Positions 31,318 to 40,530 of a DNA stretch of 64,000 nucleotides are shown piece by piece. Below the pieces are notes generated by a model. That model was not told the DNA's origin and made no database searches. It saw only the letters and a program-made list of their open reading frames with translations. Origin of the DNA: Yoonia maritima (lineage in GTDB: Bacteria > Pseudomonadota > Alphaproteobacteria > Rhodobacterales > Rhodobacteraceae); NCBI RefSeq assembly GCF_003003285.1, contig NZ_PVTP01000003.1:124001-188000 (forward strand). The letters run 5' to 3'. Made by a program: the position numbers and the translations under genes. Every line of letters starts with the position of its first letter. Positions within the stretch are counted from its first letter, which is position 1.

Positions 31318-31804
31318 TCTCGGCCAACCAATCCCGGATTGCTGAATTTTCCACCTCGGCTATGGGCTTTCGCCGAGCCTCTGCGACAGCCATCGTTGCC
31401 GCAATAGAACGTTGAAATTCTTGACCTTTCACTTGATGCCTTGCGCCAAAATAGAAACTAACAATCGCTGTCATCAGCCACCAAAGCGGTTCAGGAACGA
31501 GCGCGAGCCCCTCCATCCCACGGCTGAATTCTTCGGGGTTCACCATTGCTCCCACGAACAGCCAGATTGTACCTAGCGCCAAAAATGGGCGCGGCAATCG
31601 GTTCAACCCGTCGACAAAGCGATCAAACAAACCACGGCGCGGATGGATAAACTCTGCTGCGAACTGCTGCAAACTTTCCGATCGCGCGTTCGCAACACGC
31701 ACAGCCCGCCCTTCTGCGTTTTCACGAAATACTTCTGCTGTCTCAGACACGACATTGCGACCGTCACCAAATAGGAACGTCATCAAACCTGCGATCAAAC
31801 CCAT
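31310..31804 (-). CDS. GTA/phage-type holin with three membrane segments
   Basis: A 164-aa protein that fits the family of three-TM holins associated with gene transfer agents (Pfam name GTA_holin_3TM, from memory). The N-terminal part carries VSETAEVFRENAEGRAVRVANARSESLQQFAAEF. Hydrophobic segments follow at about 72-90 (RPFLALGTIWLFVGAM) and 105-122 (PLWWLMTAIVSFYFGARH), then QEFQRSIAATMAVAEARRKP. It would permeabilise the inner membrane to let the muramidase reach the wall. It overlaps the endolysin stop by 10 bases and the 67-aa gene by 8 bases. Confidence 0.85.
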   Translation of the reverse strand: MGLIAGLMTFLFGDGRNVVSETAEVFRENAEGRAVRVANARSESLQQFAAEFIHPRRGLFDRFVDGLNRLPRPFLALGTIWLFVGAMVNPEEFSRGMEGLALVPEPLWWLMTAIVSFYFGARHQVKGQEFQRSIAATMAVAEARRKPIAEVENSAIRDWLAENG

Positions 31805-32406
31805 TGCGCGGTCCTTTCACGATGTTGCGTCTCGGTTAGGTGATAGCGTTGGCTGATGAATTCCTCGGCGCGGGTAATCCACCCGCCCTTACCACCATCA
31901 CGCCGCCGCGCGTATTTGCGGCTAGCGGGACGACGGCCAGCAAGATCGTAATAGTAGTTGCGACGGGCAATTCCGTAGGCATCAACCAGATGATCGGGCG
32001 CTGCGCCAATCGCGCGACTAGCCGCCAAAATCGTCTGAGGGCCGATGACACCGTCTACAGAAACCTCGATACGCATATCGTTCAAAAGGCGCTGCAGTAT
32101 CCGCACAGCGCTCGCACCGGCATTCACATACATATCAAACACTGACGCCTGAATGGCGTCAGGCAGCTTGTCGATCTTGGGTGCGCGAAAGTAGTGTTCG
32201 ACGAAAATTGAAACCGCGTGGGCACGGGTTAGCACACGAACGTCAGCATCTGTGACTTCATTGTCGCCAGTCAAATCCATCCCAAGCCTACGCAGGGTAT
32301 GCACGGTGACACCGTATTTGGTCGCCCCGCCGGGGTCATCCGCATCGTTCACATAGCCGCCTTCGCGGGCGACAATATCGGTGGCAATTTCGGTAATGCT
32401 TTGCAT
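31795..32406 (-). CDS. GH108 N-acetylmuramidase (endolysin)
   Basis: A 203-aa peptidoglycan hydrolase. The GH108 catalytic segment is near the N-terminus (ATDIVAREGGYVNDADDPGGATKYGVTVHTLRRLG, with catalytic Glu in REGGY). A C-terminal peptidoglycan-binding region follows (LQRLLNDMRIEVSVDGVIGPQTILAASRAIG...). There is no signal peptide, so export depends on the neighbouring holin. GAGGG stands before the ATG. It sits 45 bases downstream of ccmE. Such muramidase-holin pairs serve release of gene transfer agent particles in Rhodobacter capsulatus; that role here is inferred. Confidence 0.9.
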   Translation of the reverse strand: MQSITEIATDIVAREGGYVNDADDPGGATKYGVTVHTLRRLGMDLTGDNEVTDADVRVLTRAHAVSIFVEHYFRAPKIDKLPDAIQASVFDMYVNAGASAVRILQRLLNDMRIEVSVDGVIGPQTILAASRAIGAAPDHLVDAYGIARRNYYYDLAGRRPASRKYARRRDGGKGGWITRAEEFISQRYHLTETQHRERTAQWV

Positions 32407-32451
32407 CGTCAGCCCTCATGTCTGTGCGACACAAAGGCTGCGCTAGATAAG

Positions 32452-32919
32452 TTAATTCGTTACCGCAGTACCGTCCGGTGCAACATACGTGCCCTGTTCT
32501 TTCAGCGCATCAAGCACTTCTTTCGGCATGTATGTTTCATCATGTTTAGCAAGAATTTCAACAGCTTCAAAGCGACCATTAATGTAATTACCCTGTGCGA
32601 CCATCCCCTGACCTTCGTCAAAAAGGTCCGGCAAAATGCCAGAGTAGGCAACATTGATCGATGCGCCGCCGTCTGTGACCGAAAATGTAATCTCTTGCCC
32701 CTGACCGCGCACCAGAGTGCCAGCCTCGACCAGCCCACCAATACGAAACCGCTCATTAGGTGCGGGCGGTGCGGCGACCACCTCGCTAGGTGATCGGAAG
32801 TATTGGAAACTGTCGTCAGGCAAGAACCACAAGGCGGCCAAAATCGCCGCAACACAGGCCCCGGCAATGCCGATGACCTGAACGCGACGACGCTTTTTGA
32901 GGCTCTTTAACCCGCTCAT
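32452..32919 (-). CDS. ccmE: cytochrome c maturation haem chaperone CcmE
   Basis: A 155-aa periplasmic haem carrier anchored by an N-terminal membrane segment (about residues 14-31, [19 protein letters not shown]). The OB-fold part has [47 protein letters not shown]. The covalent haem-binding histidine is in KHDETYMP (about residue 126), with the downstream Tyr. It hands haem to CcmF. Its ATG overlaps the argC stop by 4 bases. The next ccm gene, ccmF, is separated from it by three lysis genes. Confidence 0.96.
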   Translation of the reverse strand: MSGLKSLKKRRRVQVIGIAGACVAAILAALWFLPDDSFQYFRSPSEVVAAPPAPNERFRIGGLVEAGTLVRGQGQEITFSVTDGGASINVAYSGILPDLFDEGQGMVAQGNYINGRFEAVEILAKHDETYMPKEVLDALKEQGTYVAPDGTAVTN

Positions 32920-33944
32920 GGAAACACCGGTGCCAACATCAAACCTTCGGTCTCTGGCAGTCCCAACATCAGGTTCGCATTTTGCAGCGCCTGCCCCGAC
33001 GATCCTTTGGTCAGGTTGTCCAAAGCCGCAATCACGATGGCACGGCCGGGAATACGATCAGCAACAACGCCGATATGGCAGAAGTTCGACGCACGAATGT
33101 GTTTGATCGACGGATGCTGTCCCATCGGAAGCATCACGACAAACGGCTCGTCCGCATAGGCGGCAGCCAGCGTGTCATAGATAACCTGCGGATCACCTTG
33201 CACATATGTCGTCGCTAAGATGCCCCGGTTCGCAGGGATAAGGTGCGGCGTGAATTGGATATTCACCGGGCGACCAGCAATAGCGCTGAACTCTTGATCA
33301 AACTCACCCAAATGGCGATGGGTGCCGCCAACCGCATAGGCATGCGCCCCTTCGGACAGTTCGGCGTGCAGCAGGTTTTCTTTCAGGCTACGCCCTGCGC
33401 CCGACACTGCGGCCATCAGATTCAACACGATATGGTCGAGGTCAATCACACCCGCCGCGATCAACGGACGCAATGCGTATTGCCCAGTGGCCGCGTTACA
33501 ACCTGTTCCCGCAACCAAGCGTGCGTTCTTAATGTCGTCGCGGTAGAATTCAGTCAGGCCATAGACGGCTTCTTTTTGCATTTCCAATGCCGCGTGCGGC
33601 TTACCGTACCATTTTTCATAGGCGGCCGGATCACGCAGCCGGAAATCGGCAGATAGGTCCACGATTTTCAGATGTGTTGGCAGTTTTGAAATCACGGCTT
33701 GGGATGTGGCATGCGGCAAGGCACAAAACACAAGGTCCACGCCATCAAATGACATTTCGTCGATTGTCGTCAACACAGGCAGGTCCAAGTGGCGCAGATG
33801 CGGAAACACATCTGCCATCGCCATGCCGGCTTTGGAGTTACCAGAAAGCCCGACGATATTCAGGCTTGGATGAGTAGCAATCAACCGGACAAGCTCTGCC
33901 CCGGTGTAGCCAGAAGCGCCAAGAATGGCGACATTGTAAGTCAT
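32916..33944 (-). CDS. argC: N-acetyl-gamma-glutamyl-phosphate reductase
   Basis: A 342-aa NADP-dependent enzyme of arginine synthesis that reduces N-acetylglutamyl phosphate. The nucleotide-binding start is [24 protein letters not shown]. The active-site cysteine is in [20 protein letters not shown] (about residue 149), and the histidine in [42 protein letters not shown] and the C-terminal [19 protein letters not shown] are typical. It is translationally coupled to ccmE. Confidence 0.96.
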   Translation of the reverse strand: MTYNVAILGASGYTGAELVRLIATHPSLNIVGLSGNSKAGMAMADVFPHLRHLDLPVLTTIDEMSFDGVDLVFCALPHATSQAVISKLPTHLKIVDLSADFRLRDPAAYEKWYGKPHAALEMQKEAVYGLTEFYRDDIKNARLVAGTGCNAATGQYALRPLIAAGVIDLDHIVLNLMAAVSGAGRSLKENLLHAELSEGAHAYAVGGTHRHLGEFDQEFSAIAGRPVNIQFTPHLIPANRGILATTYVQGDPQVIYDTLAAAYADEPFVVMLPMGQHPSIKHIRASNFCHIGVVADRIPGRAIVIAALDNLTKGSSGQALQNANLMLGLPETEGLMLAPVFP

Positions 33945-33978
33945 AGTGTTATCCCTTTGGGACTATATTTAGGTACGA

Positions 33979-34791
33979 TCAGGCTGCAGTAAAGGTGATC
34001 TGTCGTCGCAGGAACTGCGTCGCACGCGCCGATACCTTTTTCGGGTCGCCTGTCGTCAGGAATGCCGCATCCGTACCCGGCCCCACCATTTCAGGGCGAC
34101 GGGTCAAATAATCGGCAAGGCTGTCGGCAACCAAGTTGGCCTGACTAAAGACTTTAACATCCGGACCAAGCGCCGCCTGAAATTCTGCTTCCATCAACGG
34201 ATAATGCGTACATCCCAAGATCGCGGCGTCTGGCGACGGCATTTTGCGCATCAGCGCATCAACGTGGGACCGCACCAATGCATCGGCAAGGATCATATCC
34301 CCATCTTCGATTGCATCTACGACGCCGCCACAGGCTTGAGCCTCTACATCAACACCAATTGCACGGAATGCCAGTTCACGCTGAAATGCGCGGCTTGCCA
34401 CGGTTGCGGGGGTGGCAAAAAGCGCGACATGCTTCGCAGCTACTTCACGTGGCGGCGAATTATCGCCCCATTGGCGTTCTGTCAGTGCTTCGATCATCGG
34501 AACGAATACACCCAGAACACGTTTATCTTTGGGCACCCAGCTTTCCTGCATCCGGCGCAGTGCAGCGGCAGACGCCGTATTGCAGGCCAAAATGACCAGA
34601 TCACAACCGGCATCAAACAGGCGCGTCGTCGCGGCGGTTGTCAGGTTGTAGATATCATCAGGGGTCCGCACACCATAAGGCGCATGCGCACTATCACCCA
34701 AATAAACAAGAGGAACATCGGGCAACCGCTTTGCAACAGCATCAAGTACTGTCAGCCCACCTAGCCCACTATCGAAAATCCCGACGGCCAT
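33979..34791 (-). CDS. murI: glutamate racemase
   Basis: A 270-aa racemase that makes D-glutamate for peptidoglycan. The two catalytic cysteines are in [15 protein letters not shown] (about residue 74) and [15 protein letters not shown] (about residue 188). The N-terminus [17 protein letters not shown] and [12 protein letters not shown] are typical. ATG 34791 is chosen; the longer frame to 34821 adds non-family residues. The start lies 23 bases inside the end of the upstream acyltransferase gene. Confidence 0.95.
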   Translation of the reverse strand: MAVGIFDSGLGGLTVLDAVAKRLPDVPLVYLGDSAHAPYGVRTPDDIYNLTTAATTRLFDAGCDLVILACNTASAAALRRMQESWVPKDKRVLGVFVPMIEALTERQWGDNSPPREVAAKHVALFATPATVASRAFQRELAFRAIGVDVEAQACGGVVDAIEDGDMILADALVRSHVDALMRKMPSPDAAILGCTHYPLMEAEFQAALGPDVKVFSQANLVADSLADYLTRRPEMVGPGTDAAFLTTGDPKKVSARATQFLRRQITFTAA

Positions 34792-35677
34792 CACGCACCT
34801 TGTATTTTGCCTCAAATTCATGCCCCAAACGACTTGAGTCTATAGGGCTTGGGCTAAGGTCATACGTGGCTTTACGCAGGAAATCCATGCATCCTTTGGG
34901 GTCTTTTTTATACGCCAACAGCGTGTCCGGAGATATGGGATCGCCGATAACCACGCGAACGGGTTTATTCACGCGGGTTTTGAACTCTCTGATCAAAAGC
35001 CCCATGCGTAAATTGTTGTGAATATGGCTAGCCAATTGGAACAGACGGCTATTACCCCCTTCAAAGAAAATCGGAACGACCGTCGCGCCTGATTTTGCGA
35101 TCATCTTGGCAGTGAACGTCCGCCAGCCCGGATCCATAGGTGCAGAGAAAGGGGTCGCAGCGGTGGATACCGTACCGCCCGGAAATACGCCAATTGCGCC
35201 GCCTTCGGACAAATAACGCACTGCTTCGGCGCGGGTGGCCAAATTCAGCTTAGCCGCTTCTTTTGTCTCATCGAACGAGATCGGTAAGATGACTCGCTCT
35301 AGATCAGGTGATCGACGAAACACACGATGTGCAAGGACCCGAAAGTCACCATCGCGGCGCTGCGACATGATCCGCCCCAGCATCAAACCATCCAAAATTC
35401 CATAGGGATGATTGGCGACCACGATAACAGGCCCGGTCGCAGGAATGCTTTCAATCGATCCCGAAATTACATTAAGATCCAGCCCATAACGCGTTGTTAT
35501 AACGTCCCAAAAATCCTGCCCAGACGCGACATCCAAATCATAGCCTCGTGCTTTACGGATAAGGTGTAAGCGGCCCGTCGCGTTTTCCATGGCACGGACC
35601 AGAGCACGGCTACCGCGCCCCTTTACTGAGGTCGCATAGGATATGTCGCGTGCGACTTCGCGTTCTTTTTTCGCCAT
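34769..35677 (-). CDS. lysophospholipid acyltransferase family protein
   Basis: A 302-aa acyltransferase of the PlsC-like superfamily. The HX4D-type motif is present in the variant form [16 protein letters not shown] (about residues 87-102), and the acceptor-binding element is [13 protein letters not shown] (about 156-168). The variant NHPYG...D is common in haemolysin-like/OlsA-related proteins that acylate lyso-ornithine lipids or lysophospholipids; which substrate applies is not decided. It is the first gene of the minus-strand run with murI, argC and ccmE, and overlaps murI by 23 bases. Confidence 0.83.
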   Translation of the reverse strand: MAKKEREVARDISYATSVKGRGSRALVRAMENATGRLHLIRKARGYDLDVASGQDFWDVITTRYGLDLNVISGSIESIPATGPVIVVANHPYGILDGLMLGRIMSQRRDGDFRVLAHRVFRRSPDLERVILPISFDETKEAAKLNLATRAEAVRYLSEGGAIGVFPGGTVSTAATPFSAPMDPGWRTFTAKMIAKSGATVVPIFFEGGNSRLFQLASHIHNNLRMGLLIREFKTRVNKPVRVVIGDPISPDTLLAYKKDPKGCMDFLRKATYDLSPSPIDSSRLGHEFEAKYKVRDGRRDFR

Positions 35678-35748
35678 TTACTCGGGCCTGATCAAACTCG
35701 TTCCGCTCAGATTACCATAATCAAGCAACAAGCAAATGACATTTCCAA

Positions 35749-38700
35749 TCATTCGGCGGCATCTTGAATGGGCGGCGCGTGCAAGACGGCAAGCAATTCT
35801 TGTCGCCGCGCTTGCGCCTTTTGAATGCTCGCCTCTTTGACCGGGCCAAACCCTCGTATTTCTTGCGGCAGATTTGCCAGTGCAATCGCGGCATCACGTG
35901 TGTCAGTACGGATCACACGTTGCACATCATTCATATCTTCAACGAATTGCCTGCTAAGTGCGCGCTCTTGTTTACGCTCGGATGAATAGCCAAACGGATC
36001 AAATGGCGTCCCGCGCAAGAATTTCATCCGCGCCAGTTGCGGCATCAATCGCCCGATCCACTGCCCGAACGCGCGTTTTTTCGGACGGCCATCGTGCCCC
36101 TTACGCGCCAACAATGGCGGAGCCAAATGATAGGTTAGCTTAAGGTCCCCATCAAATTCAGCCTCGGCCTTTGCCTTTGTGTCGGAGAGCATCCGGGCGA
36201 CCTCATATTCATCCTTATAGGCCAACAGCTTATGGTAGGATATCGCCACGGCCCTGCGCATCGGCTCGTCCTGAAACTGATCCACAAGCTGGCGATACCG
36301 CCGTGCGAGCCGCTTACCTTGGTAGGTCGTCAGCGCCGCCTCGCGGAATGCGATCTGATCCTCCAAGGAACGCGGCATTGAAACCACATTGGGTGTAATC
36401 ACTGCATCTGCCTCAGCAGGATGCAGATAGGCCCAGCGCCCGATTTCAAATGCTCGTAAATTTTGATCGACGGCAGCGCCATTTAGCGTGATCGCTTGCG
36501 TAATTGCCGCGTACGAAAGCGGGATCGCCCCCATTTGCCAAGCCGCACCAAAGATCATCATGTTTGAGAAAATACTGTCCCCCAGCAGCGCCTTGCCCAG
36601 CGCAGAGGCGTCGAACATGTTAAGCTTTTCGTGCAATCTCGCCTCTAGCGCGACGCGAAGCTGGTCGGTTGGCAATTTGAACGTCGTGTCACGTGTAAAA
36701 TCGCCAGTGATGATCTCGTGGCTATTGACGACACCTTGCGTACGGCCTGACTTCATCAGCCCAAGTGTCTTGGCACCAGCACTGACAACCAGATCACCAC
36801 CGATCAGCGTATCGCATTCCCCCGTCGCAACGCGGATCGCGTTAATATCAGCGGGCGCGTCGGCAATCCGACAATGGATGTGCACAGCACCACCCTTTTG
36901 GGCAAGCCCCGCCATTTCCATCATACCGACACCTTTGCCGTCAAGATGCGCGGCCATAGCCATAACAGCACCGATAGTGACAACACCTGTACCGCCAACG
37001 CCAGTGATGACGACGTTATGGGTGCCATCAATTATTGGTAGCTCTGGTTCTGGCATATCCGGCAGATCCACATTCGTCGTGGCATTTTTCCGGATTTTCG
37101 CACCTTCAATAGTGACGAAGGATGGGCAGAAACCGTTCACGCAGGAAAAGTCTTTGTTGCAGCTAGACTGATCAATGGCCCGTTTGCGCCCTAGCTCTGT
37201 TTCCACTGGGGTAATTGAGACACAATTCGATTGCACACCACAATCACCACAGCCTTCGCAGATATCAGTATTGATGAAGACACGCTTATCTGGGTCGGGG
37301 AATTGCCCCCGCTTGCGCCGTCTTCGTTTTTCGGCAGCGCAAGTCTGCACATAAACGATGGCCGACACGCCCTTATGCTGACGATAGGTATCTTGTACCC
37401 GTGGCAGCTCATCACGTTGATGCACATCCAGACCTTTTGGGAACTGCGCCAAATCGATATCTTGGTTCGGATCATAGACAAGGGCCACATGCGCAACCCC
37501 CATCGCAAGCAATTCACGACATATTTGTTCTGCGGTCAGTCCACCGTCGTTCCCCTGCCCGCCGGTCATCGCGACGGCATCATTATACAGGATCTTATAG
37601 GTGATATTGGTGCCCGCCATCAGTGCAAAGCGGATCGCCTGAACGCCAGAATGGTTATAGGTACCATCCCCCAGATTTTGGAACACGTGGTCACGGGTTG
37701 AAAACGGGGCCTCACCGATCCAGTTAGCACCTTCCCCCCCCATATGGGTAAAGCCCACCGTGTCGCGATCCATCCATTGCACCATGTAATGGCATCCGAT
37801 CCCGGCATAGGCGCGACTTCCCTCGGGAACCTTAGTGGATGTGTTATGTGGACAGCCGGAACAGAAATACGGCAAACGCGCTGCGATCTCTGGGGCGTTA
37901 TCGGCACGCCGGGCCGCATCAAGCATCTCTAACCCCGCAAGGACACCATCAGTGGCGCATCCTTCCTCGGCGAGTATCCCGCCAACCTTTTCAGCGATCC
38001 ATATAGGGTCAAGCGCAGCCTTTGTCGGGAACACCTCCTCACGACGACCAGCGGAATGCTCATCCCCTTTATGCCAGCCATAGACACGCCGCCCATGACG
38101 ATCATCAAACAAGGCCTCTTTAACCTGCACCTCGATCAGCTTGCGCTTTTCCTCAACGACGACGATCAGATCAAGCCCTTCGGCCCAATCATGAAAGCTA
38201 GCCATATCTAGTGGCCATACCTGCCCGATCTTATACGTCGTGATCCCAATCGCTTCGGCCATTTGCTCATCAATGTTGAGCAACGCCATAGCATGCTGCA
38301 AATCCAGCCAGTTCTTACCCGCAGCAACAAACCCGATGCGCGCACCAGGTTTCCCCCATTTGCGTTGATCCATCTTATTGGCTCGTGAAAACGCCTCAGC
38401 AGCAAAGCGGCGATGGTCGATCACCCGGGCCTCTTGTAACTGCGGCGTATCAACAAGGCGGATATTCAGCCCATCTTCTGGAAGGTCCAAATCAGGAGTC
38501 ACGAAATCCAGCCTATGCGGATCACCATCTATGACAGATGTCACCTCGATCGTGTCCTTCATGGTCTTCAGGCCAACCCAAAGCCCCGAATAACGCGACA
38601 ATGCATAAGCATAGAGCCCGTAATCAATGACCTCTTGGACACCCGCAGGTGAAACAATGGGCATATACGCGTCAACCATTGCCCAATCAGATTGGTGCAA

Positions 38701-39165
38701 GGTGGTCGAGCTCTCTCCAGTATGATCATCCCCCATAGCCATGACAACGCCGCCATATGGGGATGTACCAGCCATATTGGCGTGGCGCATCGCATCGCCT
38801 GAACGGTCAACACCCGGCCCCTTACCGTACCATAGACCAAAGACACCGTCGTATTTGCCTTCGCCGCGCAGTTCAGCCTGCTGTGTGCCCCATAGGGCCG
38901 TCACAGCAAGGTCTTCGTTCAAACCGGGCTGAAAAGTGACCTGCGCATCCCTAAGGGACTTACCCGCACGTTCCATCTGCATATCTACAGCGCCCAGGGG
39001 CGAACCACGGTAGCCAGTGACATAACCGGCAGTATTCAACTCCGCCCGTTCATCACGCGCACGCTGCATGAGCATCAATCGAACAAGTGCTTGGGTGCCA
39101 TTCAGCAACACCTGCGTCTTGGTCAAATCATATCGGTCATTCAAAGATGCCTTCTGATTGGTCAT
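35749..39165 (-). CDS. fused indolepyruvate ferredoxin oxidoreductase
   Basis: A 1138-aa single-chain enzyme that joins IorA- and IorB-like parts and oxidatively decarboxylates aryl (and possibly branched-chain) 2-oxo acids to acyl-CoA with ferredoxin. The pyrimidine-binding TPP part is N-terminal (GYRGSPLGAVD). The diphosphate-binding part has the FCSGCPHNTS cysteines and a GGEGANWIGEAPF stretch. A ferredoxin-like segment has CEGCGDCGVQSNCVSITPVE. The gamma-type part starts VVITGVGGTGVVTIGAVMAMAAHLDGKGVGMMEMAGLAQKGG. The ATG at 39165 has GGGGAGG upstream. It is divergent from a LysR gene. Confidence 0.92.
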   Translation of the reverse strand: MTNQKASLNDRYDLTKTQVLLNGTQALVRLMLMQRARDERAELNTAGYVTGYRGSPLGAVDMQMERAGKSLRDAQVTFQPGLNEDLAVTALWGTQQAELRGEGKYDGVFGLWYGKGPGVDRSGDAMRHANMAGTSPYGGVVMAMGDDHTGESSTTLHQSDWAMVDAYMPIVSPAGVQEVIDYGLYAYALSRYSGLWVGLKTMKDTIEVTSVIDGDPHRLDFVTPDLDLPEDGLNIRLVDTPQLQEARVIDHRRFAAEAFSRANKMDQRKWGKPGARIGFVAAGKNWLDLQHAMALLNIDEQMAEAIGITTYKIGQVWPLDMASFHDWAEGLDLIVVVEEKRKLIEVQVKEALFDDRHGRRVYGWHKGDEHSAGRREEVFPTKAALDPIWIAEKVGGILAEEGCATDGVLAGLEMLDAARRADNAPEIAARLPYFCSGCPHNTSTKVPEGSRAYAGIGCHYMVQWMDRDTVGFTHMGGEGANWIGEAPFSTRDHVFQNLGDGTYNHSGVQAIRFALMAGTNITYKILYNDAVAMTGGQGNDGGLTAEQICRELLAMGVAHVALVYDPNQDIDLAQFPKGLDVHQRDELPRVQDTYRQHKGVSAIVYVQTCAAEKRRRRKRGQFPDPDKRVFINTDICEGCGDCGVQSNCVSITPVETELGRKRAIDQSSCNKDFSCVNGFCPSFVTIEGAKIRKNATTNVDLPDMPEPELPIIDGTHNVVITGVGGTGVVTIGAVMAMAAHLDGKGVGMMEMAGLAQKGGAVHIHCRIADAPADINAIRVATGECDTLIGGDLVVSAGAKTLGLMKSGRTQGVVNSHEIITGDFTRDTTFKLPTDQLRVALEARLHEKLNMFDASALGKALLGDSIFSNMMIFGAAWQMGAIPLSYAAITQAITLNGAAVDQNLRAFEIGRWAYLHPAEADAVITPNVVSMPRSLEDQIAFREAALTTYQGKRLARRYRQLVDQFQDEPMRRAVAISYHKLLAYKDEYEVARMLSDTKAKAEAEFDGDLKLTYHLAPPLLARKGHDGRPKKRAFGQWIGRLMPQLARMKFLRGTPFDPFGYSSERKQERALSRQFVEDMNDVQRVIRTDTRDAAIALANLPQEIRGFGPVKEASIQKAQARRQELLAVLHAPPIQDAAE

Positions 39166-39199
39166 TCCGCACCTCCCCTGCGCATGAAACCGCTCAAAA

Positions 39200-39226
39200 T
39201 CAGCATAGGTCAAAAATGCTGACCTA
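39200..39226. promoter_or_regulatory. overlapping inverted repeats between the oxidoreductase gene and lysR
   Basis: Two perfect 7-bp inverted repeats are interleaved: TCAGCAT (39200-39206) with ATGCTGA (39216-39222), and TAGGTCA (39206-39212) with TGACCTA (39220-39226). They lie 35-60 bases upstream of the oxidoreductase start and 100 bases before lysR, a likely operator zone. Which protein binds is unknown. Confidence 0.45.
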
Positions 39227-39325
39227 CAAAGAACAAAATATTACGCTAACAGGTTTGCAACCGTTTAGTGCAATAGCGTACAAACGACGATGAACCGCCA
39301 ATAACAATAAACACAGTGGGCTAAT

Positions 39326-40240
39326 ATGGACTGGGACAAACTACGAATTTTCCACGCGGTTGCTGACGCAGGGTCACTTACCCATGCGGGCGACACGCTT
39401 CACCTGTCCCAGTCTGCCGTGAGTCGACAAATCAGAGCGCTCGAAGAATCGCTTAACACCACGCTGTTCCACCGCCACGCCCGCGGCTTGATTCTGACCG
39501 AGCAAGGCGAACTGCTGTTCGACGCAACCAAGTCGATGAACAAACGACTAGAGGCCGCAGCCGCACGGATCAAAGACAGCGAAGAAGAAGTATTTGGCGA
39601 ACTACGTGTCACGACGACAACTGGGTTTGGTACGTTGTGGCTCGCGCCGCGCCTTCCCAAGCTATACGAAAAGTACCCCGATCTGAAAATCGATCTAATG
39701 CTCGAAGAGCGCGTGCTTGACTTACCAATGCGCGAAGCCGACGTGGCGATCCGTATGAAAGAACCATCGCAAGCTGATCTAATCCGCAAACGGCTGATGT
39801 CCGTGCGTATGCGCCTATACGCATCCGAGGAATACATCGCCAAACACGGCATGATTAATGACGTAGAAGACATCACCAACCACCGGCTGATCTGCCAAAG
39901 CCTAAATTCAACCCAAGTCAGTGCTGGCGCTACACTTGTGCAGCATCTGATGACCTATGACGTGCACAGCCTATTTACCGTCAACAACTATTTCGGCGTA
40001 CTTCAGGGCGTGGTGAATAACCTTGGTGTGGGCGTCCTACCCGATTACCTCGTCGAAGACTTCCCTCATATGGTCAGAATTCTACCTGATCTTGAAAGCG
40101 GCGAAGTGCCTGTGTTCCTCGCCTACCCCGAAGAACTGCGCCAATCCAAACGCATCAGCGCCTTCCGCGACTTTGTCCAAGACGAGATTTTCGCCCACCG
40201 GCGCAAACTCCGCGAGGCGGCAGAAGGCCATGTGGAATAG
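39326..40240 (+). CDS. LysR family transcriptional regulator
   Basis: A 304-aa LysR-type regulator. The N-terminal winged helix-turn-helix is at residues 1-60 (WDKLRIFHAVADAGSLTHAGDTLHLSQSAVSRQIRALEESLNTTLFHRHARGLILTEQG). The effector-binding domain follows (LRVTTTTGFGTLWLAPRLPKLYEKYPDLKIDLML), ending in a charged tail. It is divergent from the indolepyruvate oxidoreductase gene with 160 bases between starts and may control it, but LysR genes of this type also stand alone, and the link is positional only. The stretch after it is gene-free. Confidence 0.9.
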   Translation: MDWDKLRIFHAVADAGSLTHAGDTLHLSQSAVSRQIRALEESLNTTLFHRHARGLILTEQGELLFDATKSMNKRLEAAAARIKDSEEEVFGELRVTTTTGFGTLWLAPRLPKLYEKYPDLKIDLMLEERVLDLPMREADVAIRMKEPSQADLIRKRLMSVRMRLYASEEYIAKHGMINDVEDITNHRLICQSLNSTQVSAGATLVQHLMTYDVHSLFTVNNYFGVLQGVVNNLGVGVLPDYLVEDFPHMVRILPDLESGEVPVFLAYPEELRQSKRISAFRDFVQDEIFAHRRKLREAAEGHVE

Positions 40241-40339
40241 TGGCCACGGACCACTTTCTGAACAACCGCCCAGTGAAATATGAAAATGCACCATTGATCA
40301 GCGCTCAGAATTAAATGGTTCGTGAACAGGCTGCGCCAA

Positions 40340-40396
40340 AAAGCGAAATGTTTGGCTATGGTCGCTTTCGCTTTACAAAGAACAGCGACCATAGCC
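40340..40396. other. interleaved stems, possible pseudoknot or switch
   Basis: AAAGCGAAA (40340-40348) is perfectly complementary to TTTCGCTTT (40366-40374). GGCTATGGTCGCT (40354-40366) is perfectly complementary to AGCGACCATAGCC (40384-40396). The order is A-B-A'-B', with one shared base, so the two stems can form an H-type pseudoknot or exclude each other. No T-run follows on either strand, so it is not a plain terminator. Confidence 0.55.
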
Positions 40397-40448
40397 CCAC
40401 AGTCACCCCGTAAACGCGCCGCCCATATTGAACTATAAAAACCGCAGC

Positions 40449-40478
40449 TATGCATTTTCCGCATACCGGAAATGCATA
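40449..40478. promoter_or_regulatory. inverted repeat, operator-like
   Basis: TATGCATTT pairs perfectly with AAATGCATA (with a further G-U and C-G pair inward), loop of 8 bases. A related repeat, TATTTTC...GAAAATA, lies at 40489-40512. Both contain TGYATTTTCC starting 37 bases apart (40451 and 40488), which suggests two sites for one regulator upstream of the sRNA-like element. Confidence 0.4.
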
Positions 40479-40530
40479 ATAATTTATGTATTTTCCTTGA
40501 ATGCTGAAAATATGGACCCTATCTCGCTCC

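Noticed and set aside
40384-40396. 13-bp hairpin after lysR read as a plain terminator
   Set aside because: There is no T-run on either strand, and the arm overlaps an alternative stem; treated as an RNA switch or pseudoknot candidate.
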